A stretch of DNA of 34,941 nucleotides, taken from NCBI RefSeq assembly GCF_012932145.1, contig NZ_MWOK01000031.1, forward strand, positions 1-34,941. The letters are read 5' to 3'. The stretch comes from Acidovorax sp. SRB_14 (GTDB lineage: Bacteria; Pseudomonadota; Gammaproteobacteria; Burkholderiales; Burkholderiaceae_C). A program made the translations under genes and the position numbers. Below the pieces are notes generated by a model that made no database searches, was not told where the DNA came from, and saw nothing but the letters and a program-made list of their open reading frames with translations. Below are positions 10,749 through 21,209 of this stretch, one piece after another (the first letter of the stretch is position 1; every line of letters starts with the position of its first letter).

Positions 10749-12074
10749 TTAACGGCTGGATTGTAGGGTGCCGGCCCAGGACGGCACTGCGTCGAGCGGG
10801 CACTCTGTCTGGCTGCCACTGCCATCGCGCAACGCCTTTACCGTCACACAACCGCGAGCCAGCTCATCAGGGCCAAAGATCAATGCGAAATGCGCACCGC
10901 TCGCATCGGCCTTCTTGAACTGTGACTTCATGCTCCCCATGCCATCGGCCGAGTTGGCCGGGCTGTGCATCTGCACGCGCACTCCACTGGCCCGAAGTTG
11001 CTGCAACACATGCATGGCGAACGGCAAGCCCGCCGCGTCCGGCAAAACGGCATAGGCATCTGGAGCAAGCGGCGGTAGCGCTGCCCCTTGCTCTTTAAGC
11101 AACTCCAAAACCCGCTCCACGCCCAACGCCCAGCCCACGGCTGGCGCCGGCTTGCCACCGATTTGTTCAATCAGGTAGTCATAGCGCCCACCGCCACAAA
11201 TGGTGCCCTGGGAGCCCAACTGGTCGGTGACAAATTCGAATACCGTGAGGTTGTAATAATCCATGCCCCGCACCAGGCGCGGATTGAAACTCCAGGCGAC
11301 ACCATTGGCGTCCAATATGGCCTTGACCCGACCGAAGTGCTCAAGCGACTCCTGGCCCAAGAAATCAATCAGGCGCGGTGCTGACTCCACCACCGCCTGC
11401 ATGGCGGGATTCTTGGTATCAAGAATGCGCAACGGGTTGCTGTGCAGGCGCCTGCGCGCTTCTTCATCCAGGATGTCAATGTGGGACTCAAGGTAGACGA
11501 TCAACGCAGTCCGGTGGGCTCTGCGTTCGTCGGGCTGCCCCAGGCTGTTGAGCTCCAAGCGCACATTTTTAAGACCCAACTCGCGCCACAAGGCCGCGGC
11601 CAGAAGAATCAGCTCTGCATCGACCTCGGCCCCGGAAAACCCCAAGGCTTCTGCACCAATCTGGTGGAATTGCCGGTAACGGCCACGCTGTGGCCGCTCA
11701 TGCCGAAACATAGGCCCCATGTAATAAAGCCGCTTGCCCCCTTCATAAAGCATCGAATGCTCGATCACGGCGCGCACCACTCCAGCCGTCGACTCGGGCC
11801 TCAGCGTGAGCTGCTCACCGTTGAGGCGATCTTCGAAGGAATACATTTCTTTCTCGACAATGTCCGTCACCTCTCCCAAGCCCCGGACAAACAAAGCGGT
11901 GGGTTCCACAATGGGCGTACGAAGGTTGCGGTATGCGTAGCGCTCCATCAAATCGCGCACCTTACCCTCCAGCCACTCCCAGCGTGCCGACTCGGGCGGC
12001 AGGATGTCGTTCATTCCTTTAACGGCGACCAGCTTTTCGGCTTTCAGCGCAAAATTTGCAGTTGCAGTGCTCAC
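10749..12074 (-). CDS. hisS: Histidine--tRNA ligase
   Basis: HisRS charges tRNA-His. Class II features are visible: KGMNDILPP at about residues 19-27, motif 2 around [16 protein letters not shown] (about 123-138), the histidine-binding LVRGMDYYN, and motif 3 around [13 protein letters not shown]. The start used is the GTG at 12074 (441 residues), with a weak purine-rich stretch upstream. An in-frame GTG at 12110 would add 12 residues, so the exact start is uncertain. The gene sits between ispG and yfgM, a conserved order. Confidence 0.97.
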   Translation of the reverse strand: MSTATANFALKAEKLVAVKGMNDILPPESARWEWLEGKVRDLMERYAYRNLRTPIVEPTALFVRGLGEVTDIVEKEMYSFEDRLNGEQLTLRPESTAGVVRAVIEHSMLYEGGKRLYYMGPMFRHERPQRGRYRQFHQIGAEALGFSGAEVDAELILLAAALWRELGLKNVRLELNSLGQPDERRAHRTALIVYLESHIDILDEEARRRLHSNPLRILDTKNPAMQAVVESAPRLIDFLGQESLEHFGRVKAILDANGVAWSFNPRLVRGMDYYNLTVFEFVTDQLGSQGTICGGGRYDYLIEQIGGKPAPAVGWALGVERVLELLKEQGAALPPLAPDAYAVLPDAAGLPFAMHVLQQLRASGVRVQMHSPANSADGMGSMKSQFKKADASGAHFALIFGPDELARGCVTVKALRDGSGSQTECPLDAVPSWAGTLQSSR

Positions 12075-12148
12075 AGTGTTGGCTTCTTCTTTTGTTGGTG
12101 GATCAGGCACTGCGCATCTGCAACGCCTCTGTCATACAAGACCCGGGA

Positions 12149-13438
12149 TCAGCGCAAATACGCTGCCCCTGCGGACCCAAAACGATTTTCAATATACCGT
12201 TCGACGAGTTCGTGGAACTCACTGGCGATATTGTCGCCGCGCAGCGTCACGGCCTTTTCACCATCAATGAACACCGGGGCCGCCGGCGCCTCTCCCGTTC
12301 CAGGAAGACTGATACCGATGTCCGCATGTTTGCTTTCGCCAGGGCCATTGACAATGCAACCCATCACGGCCACTTTGAGGTTCTCCACGCCAGGATAGCG
12401 AAGTTTCCAAACGGGCATCTGGGCACGCAAGAAGTCATCAATTTGCTTGGCCAGTTCCTGGAACGTTGTGCTGGATGTACGACCGCAGCCAGGACAGGCG
12501 GTCACGCTGGGCACGAACACGCGCAAGCCAAGCGCCTGCAATATTTCGGAGGCGATCACGACCTCTTGGGTTCGGGACTCGCCGGGCTGGGGCGTGAGCG
12601 ACACACGGATCGTGTCGCCGATGCCTTCTTGCAGCAACACAGACATTGCAGCGGCCGAAGCCACCGTTCCTTTGGTGCCCATGCCTGCCTCGGTCAAACC
12701 CAAATGCAAAGCGTAATCACAGCGACGTGCCAGCTCCCGGTAAACCGAGATGAGGTCCTGCACGCCGCTGACCTTGCATGACAAAATGATCTGACCACCA
12801 TCCAGTCCCATGCTTTCTGCGCGCCGGGCTGACTCCACCGCGGAGGTAATCAAGGCTTCGTACATGACCTGTCGGGCATCCCAGGGCTGCGCGCGCCGGC
12901 TGTTGATATCCATGAGCTGCGCCAACAACTCCTGGTCGAGGCTGCCCCAGTTCACGCCAATGCGCACCGGCTTTTCCCAGCGCATGGCGGCATCGATCAT
13001 TTGCCCGAACTGCTTGTCGCGCTTATCACCCTTTCCCACATTGCCGGGATTGATGCGGTATTTGGACAAAGCCTCTGCACAAGCGGGATAGTCGGTGAGC
13101 AGCCGATGGCCGTTGTAATGAAAGTCTCCCACAAGAGGCACGTCCACACCCATGCGGTCCAGCTGCTCGCGCACATAGGGCACAGCTGCAGCGGCCTCCG
13201 GGGTGTTGACCGTGATCCGCACCATTTCGGAGCCCGCCAGCGCCAATTCCTTGACCTGGATCGCCGTACCAACGGCATCGACCGTGTCGGTATTGGTCAT
13301 GGACTGCACGCGCACCGGAGCGTCTCCGCCCACCGTCACCGTGCGTGCGCCCCATACAACCCGCGCCTGGCGCGTGCGCCGAGGCAAGGGAGATGCCATC
13401 TGAATGGGAGCGCTTGCAGCGCCATTCATGTTGTTCAC
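12149..13438 (-). CDS. ispG: 4-hydroxy-3-methylbut-2-enyl diphosphate synthase
   Basis: IspG (GcpE) is the iron-sulfur enzyme that makes HMBPP in the MEP isoprenoid pathway. The 429-residue protein carries the cluster ligands as CPGC (Cys315, Cys318) and a third cysteine in [10 protein letters not shown] (Cys361). The start is GTG at 13438, overlapping the rodZ stop, with GAGGT six bases upstream; an ATG nine bases further in is less well placed. Coupling to rodZ upstream and hisS downstream follows the usual order. Confidence 0.97.
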   Translation of the reverse strand: MNNMNGAASAPIQMASPLPRRTRQARVVWGARTVTVGGDAPVRVQSMTNTDTVDAVGTAIQVKELALAGSEMVRITVNTPEAAAAVPYVREQLDRMGVDVPLVGDFHYNGHRLLTDYPACAEALSKYRINPGNVGKGDKRDKQFGQMIDAAMRWEKPVRIGVNWGSLDQELLAQLMDINSRRAQPWDARQVMYEALITSAVESARRAESMGLDGGQIILSCKVSGVQDLISVYRELARRCDYALHLGLTEAGMGTKGTVASAAAMSVLLQEGIGDTIRVSLTPQPGESRTQEVVIASEILQALGLRVFVPSVTACPGCGRTSSTTFQELAKQIDDFLRAQMPVWKLRYPGVENLKVAVMGCIVNGPGESKHADIGISLPGTGEAPAAPVFIDGEKAVTLRGDNIASEFHELVERYIENRFGSAGAAYLR

Positions 13439-14397
13439 TCTGTCACCTCAAATCGGGCCACGTTTTCTCTGGCCAATGCAGCGACGTCCAGTGGAGCGCC
13501 CCGCACAAAGACCTCTGTCGCGTCTGCCCTGCCCACCACGACAGACAAAGGCAGCACAGACGACGACGCGGAGGCGCTTTCCCCCGACGCAAGTGTGCGC
13601 TGAAAAATGACCGCCCCTTTTGCGTCGCGCACCTGCACCCACGATTGGCCGCGTGCCCGAAATGCGAGCGTGTCAACAGGGACTGTCTGGCCCACGTCTC
13701 CAGGCGCAGAACTTGCAGCAAGACCGGTCACGGCTGGGGCAGGCGCAGGCTTCGGTACAGTTGCGTCCACACCAGCGGACAACTCCGACGCCCTACCTGC
13801 TTCCGGAACCATCGCAGCGGGCGGCGTAACGTCCACTGCAGAAAGGGGCGCTGGCGTCAAAGACGGCGATGCACCGGTTTCGGCGACCTGCGGAGCAGGC
13901 AATGGACTGATCACCTCGCTGCCGGACATTTCGACCCCCCGCGGGAAAAACACCAGCGCTATGGCTCCAAGCAAAAGCATCGCAACCGCCCAGCCCAGCG
14001 GGCGGGTAGCTTGGGCAGTCACAAAGCTGCGCCCTGATTTTTCCGAACCATCCTTGAAAGATGCGTTGAGCCCGACAGCACCGACAGCCAGTCGGGAAGC
14101 ATCACCCTTGGGCATCAGCGCAAGAACCTCAGCAGGATCTAGCTTCAGCGCGCGGCACACAGTCGACGCCAGCGCACGCCTGAACACGGTATCGGGCAAA
14201 ACAGTGCAGTCATCGGCCTCCAGCGCCTCCAATTTGCCGACCGGAACCTTCAAGGCGCCTGCCAGCACCGCAATGTGGACGCCAGCGGCCTCGCGGGCTT
14301 GCCGCAGCAATGCGCCAGGAGACGGTGATATCAAACCCGGATCACCGGACTCCTGCTCCAAGCCTTGCACCACAGAACACTCCTGTGTCTCACTCAT
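13435..14397 (-). CDS. rodZ: RodZ-like helix-turn-helix membrane protein
   Basis: RodZ links MreB to the cell-elongation machinery. From the ATG at 14397 the protein is 320 residues. It has a cytoplasmic Xre-type helix-turn-helix at about 28-95 ([16 protein letters not shown]...), one membrane segment at about 134-151, a Pro/Ala/Val-rich periplasmic linker, and a C-terminal DUF4115 beta domain. GAGG lies eight bases before this ATG, and the gene overlaps the pilW stop by eight bases. An ATG at 14415 is also in frame. The link to cell shape is inferred from the family. Confidence 0.9.
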   Translation of the reverse strand: MSETQECSVVQGLEQESGDPGLISPSPGALLRQAREAAGVHIAVLAGALKVPVGKLEALEADDCTVLPDTVFRRALASTVCRALKLDPAEVLALMPKGDASRLAVGAVGLNASFKDGSEKSGRSFVTAQATRPLGWAVAMLLLGAIALVFFPRGVEMSGSEVISPLPAPQVAETGASPSLTPAPLSAVDVTPPAAMVPEAGRASELSAGVDATVPKPAPAPAVTGLAASSAPGDVGQTVPVDTLAFRARGQSWVQVRDAKGAVIFQRTLASGESASASSSVLPLSVVVGRADATEVFVRGAPLDVAALARENVARFEVTE

Positions 14398-15217
14398 TGA
14401 AGATGCCTCGCTCATGCAGTGACTGTTCACGAGAGTCGGGGAAACGCTTGTGCAATTGGCTGGCAAGCTGCTCGGAGGCGACCCTGTCGCCCAATGCGCG
14501 CTCCACCTTGATGCCCAGCCACAGGGACTCTGAATTGGCCATCTCGCTATTGTTCAAGCGCCGAATATAGAACTGCGCCTTGGCGGCCTCGCCGCGCTGC
14601 AACAACATATGGGCAAGGTTGTAGCCAACGATGGGGTTGCCGGCATCGAGCTCATAGGCGCGGACCAGGGTCTGTTCAGCCTGCGCGGCCTGCCCAGCCC
14701 TGGCTTGGCACAGGCCTTGTGCCATCAAGGTCTTGCCTTTGGCAGGGTAGGCAGGTTGGGACAGCACGCGCGCAAACTGCTGGTCCGCTTCGGCATATTT
14801 TTGCTGTAGGCACAGAAGCCATGCATAGTTGTGCAGAACGGAGGGATCGTTGGACCGCACGCCCAACGCACGCCGAAAACTGCCTTCAGCCTGTGCATAC
14901 TCGTTCAGGCGCATGTAAATCAGGCCGCGCAGGTTGTATGCATCTGCATAGCCCGGATCGGTCGCAATTGCCTGCTTTATCTCATCCAGAGCGACCGTGG
15001 TCTGGCCGGATTCGAAATAATTGGCAGCCAGCTCCAACCGAATGCGCGCGCGACGGCGCGCTTCTGGCTCATCCGAAGGCGTCAAGAATTCCTGCCCTGA
15101 GGCGGAAGCGCCGGGCTGCGCTGAACATCCGGAAACGCCTGCGACGCCCACGATCAGTGCGCCACCCATACAAAGTCCCGCTACCCAAGGCCGCCACCGC
15201 GCCATGCTTGCCGCCAT
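14390..15217 (-). CDS. pilW: Type IV pilus biogenesis lipoprotein PilW/PilF
   Basis: PilW (PilF) is the outer membrane pilotin that helps the PilQ secretin assemble. The 275-residue precursor has a signal peptide with lipobox VSGC (Cys31) and then a run of tetratricopeptide repeats, for example ADAYNLRGLIYMRLNEYAQA. The ATG at 15217 has GGGAGG five bases upstream, overlapping the rlmN stop, so it is coupled to rlmN. The rlmN-pilW-rodZ order is standard. No other pilus gene is in the window. Confidence 0.93.
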   Translation of the reverse strand: MAASMARWRPWVAGLCMGGALIVGVAGVSGCSAQPGASASGQEFLTPSDEPEARRRARIRLELAANYFESGQTTVALDEIKQAIATDPGYADAYNLRGLIYMRLNEYAQAEGSFRRALGVRSNDPSVLHNYAWLLCLQQKYAEADQQFARVLSQPAYPAKGKTLMAQGLCQARAGQAAQAEQTLVRAYELDAGNPIVGYNLAHMLLQRGEAAKAQFYIRRLNNSEMANSESLWLGIKVERALGDRVASEQLASQLHKRFPDSREQSLHERGIFNE

Positions 15218-15218
15218 C

Positions 15219-16367
15219 TCAGACCTCCCTGTGTGAATCCACCGTTTTATTGGCCGGTGCCAACATGATGGTGCGGCGCTTGGCCATGCGCTCAGTCGCG
15301 CGAGTGCGGTCCTGTACCTCGCCTGCTAACTGTCCGCAGGCAGCATCGATGTCGTCACCCCGCGTTTTGCGTACTGTCGTCACGATCCCCGCATCGCTCA
15401 GCATCTTTGCGAATGCCGTTACGTGCTGCGGCGGCGAGCGATGCAAGCCTGACGCCGGAAAAGGATTGAAGGGGATCAGGTTGAACTTGCACCACACTCC
15501 TGTGCGCGCGTGCTTGCGTACCAGTTCAATCAACTGCACCGCATGTTCTGGCTGGTCGTTGACACCATCTAGCATGCAGTACTCAAAGGTAATGAAATCG
15601 CGCGGCGCATGCTCCAGGTAGCGATTGCAGGCATCGAGCAGTTCGTGCAGCGGATACTTGCGATTCAAAGGCACCAGGTTGTCGCGCAAGGCATCGTTGG
15701 GCGCATGCAAGGACACAGCCAATGCCACCGGGCAATCAAGTGCAAGGCGGTCCATGAAGGGGACGACGCCGGAAGTGGACACTGTCACCCGCCTGCGCGA
15801 GAGGCCATAGCCATGGTCGTCGAGCATCACGCGCAGCGCAGGCACCAGAGCGCCATAGTTCTGCAGCGGCTCACCCATGCCCATCATGACCACATTGGAG
15901 ATCACTCGGTCGGTCGCTCCCAAACGGGCGCGCATCGAGTGCTCCGCAAACCACAGCTGCGCCAAAATCTCGCCCGTGGTCAAGTTGCGGCTGAAGCCCT
16001 GGTGGCCGGTGGAGCAAAACCTGCACCCTACCGCACACCCAGCTTGGGAGGACACACACAGCGTACCGCGGTCATCCTCGGGGATAAACACGGCTTCCAC
16101 CGCATTGCCCGCTCCCACGTCAAACAGCCACTTGATCGTGCCGTCGGCAGAGCGGTGTTCGCTGAGAACAGGAAGGGCCTGCACCTGGGCGCAACCCACG
16201 AGTTTTTCACGCAACGATTTGGCCAAATCGCTCATCTGCGTGAAATCATGCGCGCCGCGCTGATGGATCCAGCGAAACAGCTGGGTTGCGCGAAAACGCT
16301 TTTCACCCAGCTGCTCACAAAAGGCAGCCAGGCCATCGAGGTCAAATTCTAAAAGATTGGTGGTCAT
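15219..16367 (-). CDS. rlmN: Dual-specificity 23S rRNA/tRNA m2A methyltransferase RlmN
   Basis: RlmN is a radical-SAM enzyme that methylates C2 of A2503 in 23S rRNA and A37 in some tRNAs. The cluster motif CAVGCRFC sits at residues 111-118, with the SAM-binding segment [10 protein letters not shown] around 161-170. The methyl-carrying cysteine is expected near Cys343 in DAACGQL. The ATG at 16367 has AGGA four bases upstream. It is 93 bases after ndk and ends one base before pilW begins. Confidence 0.97.
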   Translation of the reverse strand: MTTNLLEFDLDGLAAFCEQLGEKRFRATQLFRWIHQRGAHDFTQMSDLAKSLREKLVGCAQVQALPVLSEHRSADGTIKWLFDVGAGNAVEAVFIPEDDRGTLCVSSQAGCAVGCRFCSTGHQGFSRNLTTGEILAQLWFAEHSMRARLGATDRVISNVVMMGMGEPLQNYGALVPALRVMLDDHGYGLSRRRVTVSTSGVVPFMDRLALDCPVALAVSLHAPNDALRDNLVPLNRKYPLHELLDACNRYLEHAPRDFITFEYCMLDGVNDQPEHAVQLIELVRKHARTGVWCKFNLIPFNPFPASGLHRSPPQHVTAFAKMLSDAGIVTTVRKTRGDDIDAACGQLAGEVQDRTRATERMAKRRTIMLAPANKTVDSHREV

Positions 16368-16400
16368 GGCGTCCTACGGATGAGTCCGCTCCACCGGTGG

Positions 16401-16446
16401 TGCCCCCCGGCACACGGCAAGTCCGCTGCTGCGCGGAAGCCGGGCA
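16401..16446 (-). other. Large nested inverted repeat between ndk and rlmN
   Basis: TGCCC...CGGC (16401-16411) can pair with GCCGGGCA (16439-16446) around an inner hairpin of TCCGC (16422-16426) and GCGGA (16433-16437). A CCACCGGTGG palindrome (16391-16400) adjoins it. No T-run follows on the minus strand, so it is not a classical terminator. It may stabilise the ndk mRNA end or attenuate rlmN. Confidence 0.35.
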
Positions 16447-16460
16447 TGGGGAGCTCCATA

Positions 16461-16886
16461 TCAGCGTGCGTAAATGTTCATGCCCGGGAAAAAGAACGAG
16501 ATTTCCACCTGGGCGGTTTCGGGAGCGTCAGAACCGTGCACGGCATTGGCATCAATGCTGTCAGCGAAGTCTGCACGGATGGTGCCAGCTTCGGCCTTCT
16601 TGGGATCGGTCGCACCCATCAGCTCGCGGTTCTTCAGAATGGCATTTTCGCCTTCCAGTGCCTGGATCATGACGGGACCCGAGATCATGAATTCCACCAG
16701 ATCCTTGAAGAAAGGACGCTCTTTGTGCACAGCGTAGAACTGCTCAGCTTCAAGGCGCGACAGATGGGCCATGCGGGCAGCCACCACCTTCAGGCCAGCC
16801 GCCTCAAAGCGAGCGTAGATCTGACCGATGACGTTCTTCGCGACAGCGTCGGGCTTGATGATGGAGAGAGTGCGTTCGATAGCCAT
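16461..16886 (-). CDS. ndk: Nucleoside diphosphate kinase
   Basis: Ndk balances NTP and dNTP pools by transferring the gamma phosphate through a phospho-histidine. The 141-residue product is standard size, with the nucleotide-binding start [12 protein letters not shown] and the active site NAVHGSDA containing His117. The ATG at 16886 has AGGA six bases upstream and a recognisable promoter at 16944-16973. It is the first gene of the long ndk-to-purA series. Confidence 0.98.
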   Translation of the reverse strand: MAIERTLSIIKPDAVAKNVIGQIYARFEAAGLKVVAARMAHLSRLEAEQFYAVHKERPFFKDLVEFMISGPVMIQALEGENAILKNRELMGATDPKKAEAGTIRADFADSIDANAVHGSDAPETAQVEISFFFPGMNIYAR

Positions 16887-16943
16887 TTGAATTCCTGGAA
16901 AATAAATTTATGGGGTCGTTCTGCCGCAAGGACAAAGCTTTTA

Positions 16944-16973
16944 ATTCTAACCCGCACATTTCACCCTAGTCAC
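16944..16973 (-). promoter_or_regulatory. Putative sigma-70 promoter for ndk and downstream genes
   Basis: On the minus strand, GTGACT (16968-16973) and TAGAAT (16944-16949) are separated by 18 bases. They match four of six and five of six bases of the sigma-70 boxes. Transcription would start near 16937, giving a leader of about 50 bases before the ndk ATG. The stretch is markedly AT-rich compared with its surroundings. Confidence 0.55.
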
Positions 16974-16976
16974 AGG

Positions 16977-18380
16977 TCAACGACCGCTGCGCCGGCCACC
17001 GGACCCGCCACGTCCACCGGGCCCACCCTTACCGTCGCGACGCTGCTCCTGGCGTTGCCGCGAAAGGCTGTCCACGCCGATATACCCCACCGAGGTCTTC
17101 ATCGGATCGGGCTGCGCCCCCATGGGCTGGCGCGCAGAGCCGGTCCCTGACTTGTCTGTGCGCGCCCCCGCGCCTTTGCCAAAGATGCGCGGAGCGCCGC
17201 CAGGGCGGTTGTTTTGTGCAGGCCTGCCGGGTCGACCGTTGCGCACTGCGCGCGCATCGCCCCGCTCTGCCGCTCCATCACCGGGTGCCGATTTAGCAGG
17301 GCGCTCGGCACCGGCGGCCTTCTGCAGCGCCTGGATGTCACGCTCATCGAGCTCCATCCACGCCCCGCGCTTGAGCCCGCGGGGAAGCATCATGGCACCG
17401 TAGCGGATGCGGATCAGCCGGCTGACGGCATGGCCCACCGCCTCCATCATGCGCCGCACCTCTCGGTTGCGCCCCTCGGAGATCGTTACGCGATACCAGC
17501 AGTTGGATCCTTCTCCTCCCCCATCTTCGATAGAGCCAAAAGACGCCACGCCATCATCGAGCTGCACGCCATCGAGCAGGCGCGTTTTTTCTTCGTTGCT
17601 CAAGGCGCCCAATACCCGCACGGCATATTCCCGCTCCAAGCCGAAGCGGGGATGCATGAGCTTGTTGGCCAACTCTCCAGAACTCGTGAACAGCAACAAC
17701 CCTTCCGTATTGAGGTCCAGTCGCCCCACAGACTGCCACTTGCCCTGGACCAGACGCGGCAGCTTGCGAAACACCGTGGGGCGGTTCTGCGGATCGTCGT
17801 GCGTGACCACCTCGCCCACGGGCTTGTGGTAGGCGATCACCCGGGGCGGCGGCGGATCGATGCGGTAGCGAATGGGCTTGCCATTGACTTTGACTTGGTC
17901 GCCGTACTGCACCCGCTGTCCAATGTGGGCCGGTTCGCTGTTCACAGAGATGCGCCCCTCCAGGATGAGCTGCTCCATCTCCAGGCGTGAGCCAAGGCCC
18001 GCCTGTGCGAGAACCTTGTGCAGCTTGGGCGTTTCTACCTGGGGCAGCAACACCCGCTTGGCGGGAACGATCTCCTGGGACTCTTCATCTGCATCGAACT
18101 GACCCGATACGACATCGGCGAACTGGTACCCCGCCTTGACACCACGGTCTGCTGTCGCGACAGTCTGACGACGCTGGCCCTGGGGAATGCGTGCATCAGA
18201 CGGCTTGCCGTGGCGCTCGCCAGCAGCAGACTGCATTGGCCCGTCGCTGTGCACAGATGTGTCTGCCTGGGGCTTGGTAGGGTGGTGTCCGGGCTTGGAC
18301 TTTGGCTCTGGCGCAGAAACGGGGTCGCTACCACCCTCTGCCGGCACGGCAGCCTCTTCGGATGAAATGGCGTTGGTCAT
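16977..18380 (-). CDS. rluB: 23S rRNA pseudouridine synthase RluB, extended
   Basis: A RsuA/RluB-family pseudouridine synthase, probably making pseudouridine 2605 in 23S rRNA. The core has an S4 RNA-binding domain at about residues 118-170 and a catalytic domain with [11 protein letters not shown], Asp222 being the nucleophile. At 467 residues it is much longer than E. coli RluB (about 290). About 115 low-complexity residues precede the core, and a Gly/Arg-rich basic tail of about 100 residues follows, ending GGRRSGR. The tails may bind RNA. Its ATG comes 110 nt after rodlike neighbour-free space upstream and the end of the gene, TGA at 16977, lies just before the ndk promoter. At the 5' side it overlaps the scpB stop by four bases (ATGA). 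Confidence 0.93.
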   Translation of the reverse strand: MTNAISSEEAAVPAEGGSDPVSAPEPKSKPGHHPTKPQADTSVHSDGPMQSAAGERHGKPSDARIPQGQRRQTVATADRGVKAGYQFADVVSGQFDADEESQEIVPAKRVLLPQVETPKLHKVLAQAGLGSRLEMEQLILEGRISVNSEPAHIGQRVQYGDQVKVNGKPIRYRIDPPPPRVIAYHKPVGEVVTHDDPQNRPTVFRKLPRLVQGKWQSVGRLDLNTEGLLLFTSSGELANKLMHPRFGLEREYAVRVLGALSNEEKTRLLDGVQLDDGVASFGSIEDGGGEGSNCWYRVTISEGRNREVRRMMEAVGHAVSRLIRIRYGAMMLPRGLKRGAWMELDERDIQALQKAAGAERPAKSAPGDGAAERGDARAVRNGRPGRPAQNNRPGGAPRIFGKGAGARTDKSGTGSARQPMGAQPDPMKTSVGYIGVDSLSRQRQEQRRDGKGGPGGRGGSGGRRSGR

Positions 18381-19123
18381 GAATCACTTTCTCGGATGCT
18401 GCCCAGAGCATCCACATTGTCTATAGAGAACCCCTGCCCCTCGTCGCTCGGGGCGAAGTCACATAATTCCGCGGACCTTTCGGCGGCCGCCTTATCTGCA
18501 TGCTCCGCGACCACATCGGGCGGCGCATCGGTGCAGTCTGACTTTTTCGCGGGCTGGCCTGCCTCTTCGTGTTCCGGCAGCTGCAGCCCCTGCAGCAAGC
18601 TGGCCTGCACTCCGTGCTCTTCCAGGACGGGCAACTGGTCCAGCGACTGCAACCCCAGGTCGTCCAAAAACTGCCGCGTGGTCGCCAGCAATGCTGGCCG
18701 TCCCACCGTCTCGCGGTGCCCGATCACTTCCACCCAACCCCGCTCTTCGAGCTGCTTGACGATCAGGCTGTTGACCGCCACGCCCCGGATGTCCTCGATG
18801 TCGCCGCGTGTCACAGGCTGCCGGTAGGCAATGATGGCCAGTGTCTCCAGCGTCGCGCGGGAATAGCGCGGCGGCTTTTCCGGATGCAGACGATCCAGGT
18901 ACAGCCGCATCTCGGGCCGGCTCTGGAAGCGCCACCCCGTGGCCACCTGAACCAGCTCCACACCGCGCTGCGCCCAATCCTGCTGCAACTCCATCAGCAA
19001 GCCCTTGAGCGTATCGGAGCCCAGCGCATCGTCGAACAACAGGCGCAGATCGCGCACCGCCACGGGCTGTGGGGTACAGATCAAGGCCGCTTCAAGGACC
19101 CGTTTGGCATCCACCGTATTCAT
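18377..19123 (-). CDS. scpB: Segregation and condensation protein ScpB
   Basis: ScpB is the winged-helix kleisin-associated subunit that works with ScpA and SMC in chromosome condensation. The 248-residue protein contains the conserved segment [20 protein letters not shown] and the second winged-helix element [18 protein letters not shown]. The C-terminal 70 residues are acidic and variable. It overlaps rluB as ATGA, a common pairing. ScpA is not adjacent here and would have to be encoded elsewhere. A 142-base gap separates it from rluD; it contains a 12-base GC palindrome (19238-19249) but no clear promoter. Confidence 0.93.
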   Translation of the reverse strand: MNTVDAKRVLEAALICTPQPVAVRDLRLLFDDALGSDTLKGLLMELQQDWAQRGVELVQVATGWRFQSRPEMRLYLDRLHPEKPPRYSRATLETLAIIAYRQPVTRGDIEDIRGVAVNSLIVKQLEERGWVEVIGHRETVGRPALLATTRQFLDDLGLQSLDQLPVLEEHGVQASLLQGLQLPEHEEAGQPAKKSDCTDAPPDVVAEHADKAAAERSAELCDFAPSDEGQGFSIDNVDALGSIRESDS

Positions 19124-19265
19124 GGTTCAGCGTTTCCGGAAAGAGTCCCGCTGTCGCAGCACAGAGCGTTGCCCCAACAGAAAGGATCAATCAATGGGAT
19201 GGCTGTGCAAACATGGAGCACAGCGGCCTAGCGAGAATCCGCCGGCGGACGGGCACAGCTGGCCG

Positions 19266-20306
19266 TCAGATTCCATTGTAGCTTAGACCCCACTGTGCGA
19301 GCGCGCCTTGCATGTCTTCCGGCAAAGGCACCTTGAACTCCATTTCCATCCCCGATACAGGGTGCGCAAACGCCAGGCGAAATGCGTGCAAGGCCTGGCG
19401 CTGCATGCCTGCGGCGGGCGAGCCCCCATACAGTGCGTCGGCCACCAGCGGATGCCCTATCGATGCCATGTGCACGCGGATCTGGTGCGTACGTCCCGTG
19501 TGCAGCGTGCAGCGCACCAGGCACCCTGAATCGCCGCCTACGAGCAGCTCGACATCGGTCCTCGCCACCTTGCCGGCATGCAACGCCAGGTCCACCACCG
19601 CCATGCGCAAACGGTTGCGGGGGTCACGCCCTATGGGCGCGTTGACCGAGACGCGCGCCGCACCCCGCCACGGGCGGTGCGCCAACGCCAGGTATTGGCG
19701 GCTGACCTCGCGTGCGGCAATCATGCGCACCAGCGCATCCATGGTCGAGCGGTTGCGTGCGACCACCATGAGGCCGCTGGTGTCCTTGTCGAGGCGGTGG
19801 ACGATGCCCGCGCGCGGGACCTGCAGCGCCCTGGCATCGCGCGCCAGCAGACCATTGAGCAGCGTTCCGCTCCAATGGCCCGGGGCCGGGTGCACCACCA
19901 GCCCCGCCGGCTTGTGGATCACCCAAAGATGCGCGTCTTCGTAGACCACCTCGATGTCCATGGGCTCGGGCCGAAAGGCCTGGCTCTGTACCGTGGGGCG
20001 CATTTCCACGCACACGGCATCGCCTGCCTTGACGCGCTGCGCCGGCTTGGACACCGGCATGCCATTGAGGCGCACCGCGCCCAAAGCGAGCAATTGCTGC
20101 AAGTAGCTGCGCGAGAACTCGGGCACGGTATCGGCCAGTGCGCGGTCCAGGCGCTGCCCGTGCTGGGCCGCTCCCAGGGCAATGGTGCGCAGCTCGGGTT
20201 CGGCCGGCACGCCCAGTTCGCCTTCGGCAAACTCGTCGGAGAGGGCCAGGGCATCGGTGTCCGGGCCCTGCACTGGAGCCGGCACGGAGTGCGCGGAGAC
20301 GTTCAC
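19266..20306 (-). CDS. rluD: 23S rRNA pseudouridine synthase RluD
   Basis: RluD makes the conserved pseudouridines 1911, 1915 and 1917 in helix 69 of 23S rRNA. The 346-residue product has an S4 domain at about residues 50-100 and the catalytic motif HRLDKDTSGLMVVA, with Asp173 as nucleophile, plus the family segment GRTHQIRVHM. The start is a GTG at 20306, directly after the nlpD stop (TGAGTG), with no obvious ribosome-binding site, so it probably depends on coupling. Position right after nlpD is notable because rpoS usually occupies it. Confidence 0.95.
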   Translation of the reverse strand: MNVSAHSVPAPVQGPDTDALALSDEFAEGELGVPAEPELRTIALGAAQHGQRLDRALADTVPEFSRSYLQQLLALGAVRLNGMPVSKPAQRVKAGDAVCVEMRPTVQSQAFRPEPMDIEVVYEDAHLWVIHKPAGLVVHPAPGHWSGTLLNGLLARDARALQVPRAGIVHRLDKDTSGLMVVARNRSTMDALVRMIAAREVSRQYLALAHRPWRGAARVSVNAPIGRDPRNRLRMAVVDLALHAGKVARTDVELLVGGDSGCLVRCTLHTGRTHQIRVHMASIGHPLVADALYGGSPAAGMQRQALHAFRLAFAHPVSGMEMEFKVPLPEDMQGALAQWGLSYNGI

Positions 20307-21197
20307 TCAGCGCGACGGCAGGTAGCGCGACGGATCGACCGGCTTGCCTTGGCGCCGAACCTCAAAGTGCAACTTCACGCGATCGGCATCCGTGCTGCCC
20401 ATCTCGGCAATTTTTTGCCCCCGGCGCACGGACTGGTCTTCCTTCACGAGCAGCGTCTGGTTGTGGGCGTAGGCCGTCAGGAAGGTGTTGTTGTGCTTGA
20501 GGATGATCAGATTGCCGTAGCCGCGCAGGCCTGCGCCGGCATAGACCACGCGCCCATCGGCTGCCGCCAGCACCGGGTCGCCTGCTTTTCCGGCGATGTC
20601 GAAGCCCTTGTTGCGCGCCTCGTCGAAGCCTGCCAGCAGTGGCCCCGATGCAGGCCAGATGAAACCCAGGTCGTCGTCAGCGGCGGCGGTCGCAGCCGCA
20701 GGCGGTGCAGGGCTCGTTGCTGGCGCCGGGGCAGCAACAGCTGCCGCCGAGGGCTTGGCAGCGCCGGCCTGCGTCTGCGGCGACACGGCAGAAGCCGTCA
20801 CGGGGCGGGTGACCACGCCGCTGGCGTCCGGCACAGCAGCGGCAGCTGCCACCGTGGACGGAGGCACGACCCGCAGTACCTGGCCGACCTCGATCAGGTT
20901 CGCGTTCTCAAGACTGTTCCAGCGGGCGACGTCTTTCCAGCTTTGCCCTGTTTCCAGGCCTATGCGAATCAGGGTATCCCCAGGCTTGACGGTGTAATAA
21001 CCGGGCTTTCCGGCGTTTTCCGCCCCGGGCAAAACCTTTTCGGGGGCAGCCACCACCACGCCCGTGCCGGCCGCACGGCCGGCCGATGTGCCTCGGTCCT
21101 CCACAGGAGCTCCGGTCAACCGGGTGCCGCATCCGGCAAGCACCAGGCCTGCAAGCACCACAGACCCCCAAACCGCAACACCACGCGAAACGCTCAT
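20307..21197 (-). CDS. nlpD: NlpD-like lipoprotein with LysM and degenerate M23 domain
   Basis: NlpD is an outer membrane lipoprotein that activates the amidase AmiC at the septum. The 296-residue precursor has lipobox LAGC (Cys23), a LysM peptidoglycan-binding domain at about 67-110, an Ala/Pro-rich linker and a C-terminal LytM (M23) domain at about 180-296. The first zinc-ligand histidine expected in HxxxD is Asn196 (NKGFD), as in E. coli NlpD. It is therefore probably a non-catalytic activator. The ATG has AAGGGA upstream and begins 12 bases after the pcm stop. Confidence 0.94.
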   Translation of the reverse strand: MSVSRGVAVWGSVVLAGLVLAGCGTRLTGAPVEDRGTSAGRAAGTGVVVAAPEKVLPGAENAGKPGYYTVKPGDTLIRIGLETGQSWKDVARWNSLENANLIEVGQVLRVVPPSTVAAAAAVPDASGVVTRPVTASAVSPQTQAGAAKPSAAAVAAPAPATSPAPPAAATAAADDDLGFIWPASGPLLAGFDEARNKGFDIAGKAGDPVLAAADGRVVYAGAGLRGYGNLIILKHNNTFLTAYAHNQTLLVKEDQSVRRGQKIAEMGSTDADRVKLHFEVRRQGKPVDPSRYLPSR

Positions 21198-21209
21198 AAA
21201 TAATTCCCT

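Noticed and set aside
19238-19249. Perfect 12-base palindrome TCCGCCGGCGGA between rluD and scpB
   Set aside because: GC-only palindromes of this length are expected by chance in DNA of this composition, and it lacks a second copy or T-run.
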